Source: an uncultured Actinomycetes bacterium
GTDB lineage: Bacteria; Actinomycetota; Actinomycetes; Mycobacteriales; Nakamurellaceae
Reading direction: 5' to 3'
DNA: 28,290 bases
NCBI GenBank assembly: GCA_937926105.1
Contig: CALANS010000110.1
Span: 1-28,290 of the forward strand
This document shows, piece after piece, positions 1-6,286 of this stretch. The notes beneath the pieces are model-generated. The model did not search any database. It saw only the letters and a list, made by a program, of their open reading frames with translations, and was not told the origin of the DNA. Position numbers and translations under genes: made by a program. Within the stretch, counting starts at the first letter, position 1. Each line of letters starts with the position of its first letter.

Positions 1-140
1 AGGAACATGCCTATCGGCACGCGGGTCGTTCGCGTGAATGGCGAGCAGCCGGTTGCTGACCGGTGTGCAGCCGCTTCAATGCGAAAATGGCAGGCCGCCT
101 CGGGGCCGGCATATCGGAGGTCTCGGCAGAGACAGTGGAG

Positions 141-839
141 TCAGCTTGCGGCGTACCTGCGCCCAAGTTCTTTTGGCGTGAGCCAGGGGCGCGCCCGATG
201 AATCATCCTGTGGCAGTTCGAGCAGAGTAGCGCGAGATCCTCAAGTCGGGTCATCACAGGCCCCGACGCATGCAGCGGAAGAATGTGGTGCACCTCGATG
301 TAATCTTGGCCAAGGTCGCCGTAGTGCCGGGCGAAATCAAACCAACAAACCTCGCATGCTATGGCGGCGCCAGCCGCCCGCGCCGCGGCGATCTTCTGTG
401 CACGAAGCGCTGCGCTCCGCTCACGTCTCAGGTGTAGCGCGGCTAGGACCCTGCCCTCGTGTGCTGCGAGCTCAGCGAGGTCGAGGTCTGATGCCACCTC
501 TGCGGTGATCTGTTCCCGGATCGATGCGGCCAAGTCGGCCATTCGGCGAGGTGCAGCGATGAACTGGCGCAGGACCTGAGAGTCAAGATGTCCACCGCGT
601 GTCGGTACCCCTTTGTAGTCTGGGTGCTGGGTCGCGATATCAAACGTCTTGCGTTGCACGCTGTTTGGGCTCCGGAAGCTTCCCGGTCGACCATCGAACT
701 CATGGAACGACGCCGATCGAAGAAGCTGAGACAGCTCGATCACTTCCGCATTGTGGACGCGAAGGCCGTTCCATCCATGCCTCGCGACAAGGTCAGTCGC
801 CAGCACGAGCTCGTCGTAAATCCAATTTAGCTGAGCCAT
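141..839 (-). CDS. McrA-like HNH endonuclease
   Basis: This 232-aa protein is a probable HNH nuclease of the modified-DNA-cutting McrA type. The C-terminal third has the full zinc-HNH signature: a first pair CEVC, then IEVHHILPL, then LALLCSNCHRMIH, giving two CxxC pairs and the catalytic His-His...Asn...His set. The N-terminal 100 residues (WIYDELVLATDLV, then FRSPNSVQRKTFDIA) resemble the head domain found ahead of HNH in ScoMcrA-like enzymes of Streptomyces; this is from memory of the family. The ATG at 837-839 begins MAQLNWIYDELVLA, which fits the usual N-terminus. It lies 46 bp downstream of vsr on the same strand, so the two probably share a transcript. Restriction of 5-methylcytosine DNA next to a 5mC methyltransferase would be self-harmful unless context-specific, so its role here may differ. 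The family call is solid; the substrate is inferred. Confidence 0.85.
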   Translation of the reverse strand: MAQLNWIYDELVLATDLVARHGWNGLRVHNAEVIELSQLLRSASFHEFDGRPGSFRSPNSVQRKTFDIATQHPDYKGVPTRGGHLDSQVLRQFIAAPRRMADLAASIREQITAEVASDLDLAELAAHEGRVLAALHLRRERSAALRAQKIAAARAAGAAIACEVCWFDFARHYGDLGQDYIEVHHILPLHASGPVMTRLEDLALLCSNCHRMIHRARPWLTPKELGRRYAAS

Positions 840-885
840 GGGAATGATCCTGCCGTACGCAGGCCGCGTAGAGGTTCGGTCGCCC

Positions 886-1350
886 TCAGCTGCTCAGCCT
901 GTGTTGGCGTAGGGATTCATATGTCCTGGATATCAGGTCGGAAGCGACGCCCGCTGGTTCGTGCTCCCAGATGCGCAGGACGGTCGCCTCTGCCGCTGCC
1001 AGCTGAACGTTGGTCTCAAGGTCGCGCGAGCGGTTTTGTGCGATCTTGGTCCGCCAGAATTCGGAGTTGGTCTTGGGCATCACGAAGTGGTCTGGGCAGC
1101 CGTGCCAGAAGCACCCGTCTACGAACACGTATAGTCCGACGCGGGTGAAGGTAATGTCGGCGCGGCGCCTTCGGTCGAACGGCAATGGTTGGTCGACGCG
1201 GAAGCGGAGGCCGCGGCGGTGAAGCAATGTACGTATGGCTAGTTCTGCTTTGGTGTCCCGCCGCCGGTTGGCGCGCATGACGTTGCGGACGGCGTCAGGT
1301 CGCATGACGCGCGATGGTGAAGCGATGTCGGTGGCGGCGTCTACCGTCAT
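886..1350 (-). CDS. vsr: Very short patch repair endonuclease Vsr
   Basis: A 154-aa Vsr nuclease. Vsr nicks 5' of the T in T:G mismatches left by deamination of 5-methylcytosine and normally accompanies Dcm-type methyltransferases. The core motifs are clear: RADITF carries the metal-binding Asp, YVFVDGCFWHGCPDH carries the conserved His and Cys residues, and NSEFWRTKIAQNRSRD is the usual C-terminal helix. I chose the ATG at 1348-1350 (MTVDAATDIASPSRVMRP) because it gives normal family length and the conserved MRANRRRDTKAE start of the fold. A longer reading to 1548 adds low-complexity sequence and overlaps the divergent ATPase gene. It is divergent from the ATPase at 1413 with 62 bp between, and precedes the HNH gene on the same strand. 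Confidence 0.93.
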   Translation of the reverse strand: MTVDAATDIASPSRVMRPDAVRNVMRANRRRDTKAELAIRTLLHRRGLRFRVDQPLPFDRRRRADITFTRVGLYVFVDGCFWHGCPDHFVMPKTNSEFWRTKIAQNRSRDLETNVQLAAAEATVLRIWEHEPAGVASDLISRTYESLRQHRLSS

Positions 1351-1412
1351 GTGCGGAGTGTCCGCCGGATTGTTGGGCGCCACGGTGTCATTATGTTCTG
1401 CGGAGGTGTGTC
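1351..1412. promoter_or_regulatory. Divergent intergenic region vsr / ATPase 1
   Basis: These 62 bp separate the vsr start from the first ATPase start. On the plus strand TTGTTG (1370-1375), a 16-bp spacer and TATGTT (1392-1397) look like a weak -35/-10 pair. A transcript from it would begin almost inside the GGAGG Shine-Dalgarno at 1402-1406, so the assignment is doubtful. The GGAGG lies 6 bp before a TTG codon and decides the ATPase start. Confidence 0.3.
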
Positions 1413-2705
1413 TTGGCGGATGAGTGGCAGTACTTCGATGTTGCACCGTCCGCTGCGCGCCTGACTGGGTCACTACGCGACATCGGCTATGACTTCCAGA
1501 CCGCGGTCGCGGATATCGTGGACAACTCGATCGCCGCCGGCGCGACACGCGTGGATGTGGGCCTCCGCTTCGAGCCGAACGCGTCCTTCGTCCTGATCTC
1601 GGACGACGGCTGCGGCATGCGGCCGGCTGACGTCCTAGAGGCGCTCCGGTTCGGCAGCCGACGCGGGTATGCGCGCAACGAGTTGGGCCGGTTCGGCCTC
1701 GGGCTGAAGACGGCGTCGTTCTCGCAGTGCCGCCGTCTGACGGTCGTCAGCCGGCACACTCCAACGAGGTCGACTGGCACCGTTCGTACGATCGATCTCG
1801 ATTTCATCGAGCGGTGTGATGCGTGGGCGGTCCTCGCCGACGAGTCGGGTAGGGCCGTCGATAGGGCAAGGGAGATCCTGCGGGACGGACCAGGCACGGT
1901 GGTGGCTTGGGAGAAGCTTGACCGGGTGCTGCCGAATAGGTTCGCCGAGTCCGGGTGGGGTCGCCGACGTCTCGATTCGCTGGCTCGCAGAACTGCGGAG
2001 CACCTGGGCATGGTCTTCCACCGGTTCATCTCCGGCAGCCACGGTGTGTCCCCGGTGACGATCTCGGTGAACGACGAGAAGCTTGAACCGTGGGATCCGT
2101 TCGCTACAGCGGAGGCGGCGACGGTAGCGCTCGAGCCTGAGATCTTCGAGGTAGAAGTCGGCGGGAGTTCGTCGGACGTGCTGTTTCGTGGCTACGTCCT
2201 GCCACCGAGGGACCGGTTCTCGACGGCGGAACAATTCGAGCGCATGTCCGGCCCGCTGAAGTGGAATCGGCAGCAGGGCCTCTACATCTACCGAGCGGAC
2301 CGCTTGGTCCAGTACGGCGGTTGGAACGGGATGCGTGGCATCGACGAACACACGAAGCTCGCCCGCGCATCGATCGACTTCGACACCGACCTGGACGAGG
2401 CGTTCCAGATCAACGTGGCCAAGATGAGCGTCGTGCTGCCCGCGGCGCTCAAGCACATGGTCGAGCGACCGGTCCACGAGCTCTGCATGCGCGCGGATTC
2501 GGCCTACCGGCAGGCGAATTCGACGACCGCTGAGCGGAAGCCGTCCACGAAATCCGGCACGGCCGATGGTGTGGGGCTCAGGGAGATCGGTGTCGCCATC
2601 AAGGCGGCGCTGATGGAGGGCGCCAACGACCTGCCGGCGTTCCGCACCGCTCTCGCCGTCTTACGTGACCGCAATCCGGACCTTGCCGCCCGGCTCGGCA
2701 TCTGA
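1413..2705 (+). CDS. MORC/MutL-type GHKL ATPase (paralogue 1)
   Basis: A 430-aa GHKL (Hsp90/MutL/histidine kinase fold) ATPase of the prokaryotic MORC-like group found in restriction-associated clusters. The ATP-lid motifs are in order: N-box AVADIVDNSIAAGA near residues 31-44, DDGCGM at 64-69, and GRFGLGLKTASFS at 92-104. A second S5-like half follows with WDPF, QQGLYIYRADRLVQYGGW and DEHTKLAR. The TTG at 1413 is preferred: GGAGG sits 6 bp upstream and the protein starts just before the ATPase fold, whereas the longer reading adds a Cys/Arg-rich stretch unlike any domain. The N-box carries Asp where MutL and MORC usually have the catalytic Glu. It ends 1 bp from the convergent methyltransferase. 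The role as an ATP-driven clamp or remodeller of the system is inferred from relatives. Confidence 0.85.
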   Translation: MADEWQYFDVAPSAARLTGSLRDIGYDFQTAVADIVDNSIAAGATRVDVGLRFEPNASFVLISDDGCGMRPADVLEALRFGSRRGYARNELGRFGLGLKTASFSQCRRLTVVSRHTPTRSTGTVRTIDLDFIERCDAWAVLADESGRAVDRAREILRDGPGTVVAWEKLDRVLPNRFAESGWGRRRLDSLARRTAEHLGMVFHRFISGSHGVSPVTISVNDEKLEPWDPFATAEAATVALEPEIFEVEVGGSSSDVLFRGYVLPPRDRFSTAEQFERMSGPLKWNRQQGLYIYRADRLVQYGGWNGMRGIDEHTKLARASIDFDTDLDEAFQINVAKMSVVLPAALKHMVERPVHELCMRADSAYRQANSTTAERKPSTKSGTADGVGLREIGVAIKAALMEGANDLPAFRTALAVLRDRNPDLAARLGI

Positions 2706-2706
2706 C

Positions 2707-4611
2707 TCAATGACGCCGCGCGGCCGCGCACCACGCCGCCAAAGGGCATTCATCGCACCGGGGATCCATTGGTGTGCAAACGTCATTGCCCAACTCGATC
2801 AGTGCTAGTTGTGCGACGCGTGCATTGATCCCGAAGCCGATCACCTTGGCGACAGCCAATCGGCCGTCGCTGTTGCGGTTCTTCCTGCCCAGCGGGTTGG
2901 CTTGGAACCTGCTGACGACTCGCAGCGCTCCGGCGGTCGCGACCACCGGTTCCTCCGAGGCGGTGATCACAAGCTGGGCCAACACAGCGACCGCCTGCGG
3001 CAGGATGTGGTCGGCCACCAGAGCATCCAGATCCTCGACCGTCGCAAACGGCCTGTCGCACATGGCACGGGCAACCTCCACGAGGGCCCGAACTCGATCG
3101 GCACGGTCCACCCACGACAGGATCTCGGTCAGCCGCTCTGTATCAATCAGAGCATCGCGCGGAGTCGCGTAGCCCGCAAGCAGCGGCCAGATAGATGCCA
3201 CCGTCGTCATCGACAGGCGATCCAAGACGAGTTCGCCCAGAACCACGTGCCACGGTGAGCTGCCATGCAGCCACGGCGTCGACGATCGAACCCTCACGCG
3301 GAACCAGTTCGCGAGCGCCGAGCTCAGTCGCTCGCTCGACGGCGGCCAGTCACCCTCCCCGCTCAGCGCCGCTAACACCCCGCGTCCGATTGCGGCGCCA
3401 AGCCGTGGCGGCACCGCATTGCCGATCTGGCGGAACGCGGCACTCGGCGGCCCAGCGAACCGGAACCAATCCGGGAACGTCTGCAGACGCGCCGCCTCAC
3501 GCACCGTCAGGGTGCGGTTCTGCTTCGGATGGATGTACCAGTAGCCATCCTTCGCGATGTGCGCGGTGATTGTGCGTGACACATCATTATCCGACAGGCG
3601 CTTGTACTTGTCGTCGAAGATGTCGTCGCGGTAGCGCTTGAGCTCGTCGGGCAGGTCCGAGTAACGACTCTCCGCATCGAGCAGCTCGAATGCCCGCTCG
3701 TCATCCGGCCGAACCGGACGGGTGATGTGGTCGAAGACCTTCGCTCGGTCCTCTTCGGAAACGCCTTCCCGCATCGCCCGCTGAAACGACGTTCGCGGCC
3801 CGCGATAGGCGGCGAACCCGTCGGATCCGCCCTTCGGCCGCCAACCACCCTCGACCTCGGGCAGATCCGAGATCGCGATCTCCACCGTAACCTTGCGCGG
3901 ATCTTCCTGCGGCCACACGAACGGCGACCCGTCACGGACGGCGACAAAGATCAGTCGCTGACGGAACTGCGGTACCCCATAGCGCCACGCGTCCACCACT
4001 CGCTGCTGCACGCTGTAGCCGAGGCGCTCCAATTCGAAAACCATGCTGCGCAGGATGAACATCTCCCGGTCCAGCGCCATATCCGGCACGTTCTCCATGA
4101 TCACGGCGCTCGGGCGCGCCAGCCGCGCGACCTCGAGGTACGACCGCCAAAGATCCCGCCGCTTGTCATGGGGATCACGCATGCCCTCGCGCACCAAGTG
4201 CCGCATCCCTGACCGACCGGCTTTCGAGAACGGCTGACACGGCGGACCGCCCGCGAGGACATCGATGCGGTTCGCCTTGAGGATTCGGGCTACCCGCTCG
4301 ACGACATCGGCATTACCCAGATCCCAGTCGATCGCCATCCCTCGCACGTGATGACGATGCGTCTCCAACGCCTCGCGGTCGTGATCGGCGCCGAGAACCA
4401 CGTGCATACCAGCCTGTTCTAGGCCCAAGCTCAGCCCACCGGCACCGCAAAATAGGTCAGCAGCTAGCACCGCATCCGGATCCACCCGCCTGATTCGCTG
4501 GCACAGACGTGACAGCTCAGCCTCAGTCTCGCAATGATCCGGGTGCGGCTCTAGCCTGATGTACGGGCCTCGAACCTGTCTGAAAGCGGGCACACGCACA
4601 TTTGAAGACAT
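2707..4611 (-). CDS. C5-cytosine DNA methyltransferase fused to HhH-GPD/FeS domain
   Basis: A 634-aa two-part protein. Residues 1-420 are a Dcm-type C5 methyltransferase: motif I DLFCGAGGLSLGL (52-64), motif IV GGPPCQPFSKAG with catalytic Cys125, motif VI MENVP (172-176), motif VIII QFRQRLIF (215-222), and late motifs LTVREAARLQTFP and QIGNAVPP (395-402). Residues 430-634 match the helix-hairpin-helix GPD glycosylase fold of EndoIII/MutY: PWHVVLGELVLDR, then the region around LP (537), and a C-terminal Cys612-x6-Cys619-x2-Cys622-x5-Cys628 cluster with exactly the Nth [4Fe-4S] spacing. The catalytic Asp segment (VVDxN in active enzymes) reads VVATAGALRVVSR, and the GxG of the hairpin is absent, so glycosylase chemistry is probably lost. 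It presumably methylates the host so the neighbouring ATPase/Z1/nuclease genes spare self DNA. It is convergent with ATPase 1 and divergent from ATPase 2. Confidence 0.9.
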   Translation of the reverse strand: MSSNVRVPAFRQVRGPYIRLEPHPDHCETEAELSRLCQRIRRVDPDAVLAADLFCGAGGLSLGLEQAGMHVVLGADHDREALETHRHHVRGMAIDWDLGNADVVERVARILKANRIDVLAGGPPCQPFSKAGRSGMRHLVREGMRDPHDKRRDLWRSYLEVARLARPSAVIMENVPDMALDREMFILRSMVFELERLGYSVQQRVVDAWRYGVPQFRQRLIFVAVRDGSPFVWPQEDPRKVTVEIAISDLPEVEGGWRPKGGSDGFAAYRGPRTSFQRAMREGVSEEDRAKVFDHITRPVRPDDERAFELLDAESRYSDLPDELKRYRDDIFDDKYKRLSDNDVSRTITAHIAKDGYWYIHPKQNRTLTVREAARLQTFPDWFRFAGPPSAAFRQIGNAVPPRLGAAIGRGVLAALSGEGDWPPSSERLSSALANWFRVRVRSSTPWLHGSSPWHVVLGELVLDRLSMTTVASIWPLLAGYATPRDALIDTERLTEILSWVDRADRVRALVEVARAMCDRPFATVEDLDALVADHILPQAVAVLAQLVITASEEPVVATAGALRVVSRFQANPLGRKNRNSDGRLAVAKVIGFGINARVAQLALIELGNDVCTPMDPRCDECPLAAWCAAARRH

Positions 4612-4798
4612 GACTCGAGTCTATTCAGCGATTACGACATCCTTGCTCTCTGACCCAGGGGCTGGCAACGTTTTATCCCAATTGCCTCGGGTAGGGATCG
4701 ACAATCTGAGTAGACGGCCAGCTAAGGTACGTGAAAAGGGAAGGACCCTGGGGGCGACCGCTCCGGCCTCGACCCTTGGTCGACGCTGAGGACGTGAC
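4612..4798. promoter_or_regulatory. Divergent control region, methyltransferase / ATPase 2 operon
   Basis: These 187 bp are the only space for promoters of both the methyltransferase and the ATPase-Z1-DUF4420-AIPR operon. The segment is less G+C-rich than its surroundings. The perfect 10-bp palindrome GACTCGAGTC (4612-4621) abuts the methyltransferase start codon and could be an operator or a methylation-sensitive site; that is speculation. I found no -35/-10 pair good enough to name. GAGG at 4787-4790 is the likely ribosome site for the GTG at 4799. Confidence 0.4.
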
Positions 4799-6286
4799 GT
4801 GGATCGGATGCAGCAAGCCTGGGACATCGCCGATCCTCGCCCGCAGTCGCTGATCGAGTCTCTGCGCGCGTTCGGATACTCCCCCGAGTCGGCGATCGCC
4901 GACCTTGTCGATAACAGCATCTCCGCTGGAGCAAGAAGCATCCAACTAAGGTTTGAGTGGAAAGGTGCGCAATCGACGGTCACAGTCTCCGACGATGGCT
5001 GTGGGATGTCCGAGGCAGTGCTCGTCTCGGCAATGACCCTCGGCAGTATGAGCCCGACCGCAGACCGAGACGCGTCCGACCTTGGCAGGTTCGGCCTCGG
5101 GCTGAAGACAGCGTCGTTCTCGCAGGCCCGTGAAGTCACGGTTGTCTCCGTTATCAGAGGCGGCCACGCGGCGACGCGGCGGTGGGATCTCGATACGGTG
5201 GTCGAGTCGGGCGAATGGCGGCTGCTCAGGGCCGGCGCGCGCGGCGTTGCCGTTGTAGAGCCGCCCTCAACGGGCGGCACCACGGTCGTCTGGTCGAAGA
5301 TGGACCGGCTCGTCGGCGCGGTCGATGCATCAGACATACACGCCCACAAGACGTTCTTAGATATGATCTCGCGGGTTCAAGGTCACTTAGAGGCGACGTT
5401 CCAACGCTTCCTGAGCGGGCAGGATCGAGTTCGGATCTCGATCAACGGGTGCGAGATTGAACCGTGGGACCCATTCATGACTAAGCATCCGGCGACGCAG
5501 CAGCTGGATGTTGAGGAAATTCCCTATAAGGGATATGTCATCACCGTGAGACCATACGTGCTACCGCACCGTAGCAAATTGAGCGATGCGGAGATCGCCA
5601 CGGGGCAGGGCACATCTGGCTGGACGCAGCAACAGGGTTTCTACGTGTTCCGGTCCGATCGTCTGCTTATGCAGGGCAGTTGGCTGGGTTTGGGGCTGAC
5701 GAAGGATGAGCACACCAAGCTGGCGCGCATCTCCGTCGGCTTCCCCTCCGCGCTCGACCATGAATGGCAGGTGGATGTCAAGAAATCAACCGCTCGTCCA
5801 CCGGCTCTCTTAAAGGATTCCCTCAGGCGCATCGCTCGGGCCACTCGAACCAGTGCTGAGAAGATCTACCGCCACAAGGGGCGGATCACAGCTCGTCGGA
5901 ACAGTCAACCGTTCGTCTTCGCATGGAACGAGCGGATGGGCCGCAATGGCGCGGTTCGCTACGAAGTGAATCGGAATCATCCGATTATCGTCGCCGCGCT
6001 GGATGCAGCAGGCAGCAACCGGCACGTGTTTGATCGCGCGATTCGACTCATCGAAGAGACCGTGCCGACGTCGCTGATCGGACTTTCCATAGCCCAATCG
6101 ATTGACAACCAGCTGGTCCCGTTTGATGAGGCCCAGAAGGACCTCAGGCCCCTCATCGAGCAAGCAATGGGCATCTACACCAGAGGGGGTATGTCCCGTC
6201 TCCGCGCGTTGGACACGATCGCGAATATCGAACCTTTCGCGAACTACCCGGCGCTGCTGCAAGCGCTCAGGGAAGAGGAGTCATGA
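4799..6286 (+). CDS. MORC/MutL-type GHKL ATPase (paralogue 2)
   Basis: A 495-aa GHKL ATPase, paralogous to the 430-aa ATPase at 1413. Motifs: N-box AIADLVDNSISAGA (32-45), DDGCGM (65-70), and GRFGLGLKTASFSQ (96-109). The later segments WDPF, QQGFYVFRSDRLLMQGSW and DEHTKLARISVGF mirror those of paralogue 1. As in the paralogue, Asp replaces the usual N-box Glu. An extra C-terminal 80 residues after the S5-like half distinguish it. The start is GTG at 4799 (ATG at 4808 is an alternative), with GAGG 8 bp upstream. The stop overlaps the Z1 start as ATGA, so it is the first gene of a coupled four-gene operon. In MZA-like systems this is the MutL component; that role is inferred. Confidence 0.88.
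   Translation: MDRMQQAWDIADPRPQSLIESLRAFGYSPESAIADLVDNSISAGARSIQLRFEWKGAQSTVTVSDDGCGMSEAVLVSAMTLGSMSPTADRDASDLGRFGLGLKTASFSQAREVTVVSVIRGGHAATRRWDLDTVVESGEWRLLRAGARGVAVVEPPSTGGTTVVWSKMDRLVGAVDASDIHAHKTFLDMISRVQGHLEATFQRFLSGQDRVRISINGCEIEPWDPFMTKHPATQQLDVEEIPYKGYVITVRPYVLPHRSKLSDAEIATGQGTSGWTQQQGFYVFRSDRLLMQGSWLGLGLTKDEHTKLARISVGFPSALDHEWQVDVKKSTARPPALLKDSLRRIARATRTSAEKIYRHKGRITARRNSQPFVFAWNERMGRNGAVRYEVNRNHPIIVAALDAAGSNRHVFDRAIRLIEETVPTSLIGLSIAQSIDNQLVPFDEAQKDLRPLIEQAMGIYTRGGMSRLRALDTIANIEPFANYPALLQALREEES

Noticed and set aside
7..201. Short plus-strand frame at the window start
   Set aside because: No ribosome site, overlaps the HNH gene end, and low-complexity composition.
1314..1412. Upstream extension of ATPase 1 to 1314
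   Set aside because: It adds a Cys/Arg-rich stretch overlapping the vsr start; GGAGG before TTG 1413 gives a natural start.
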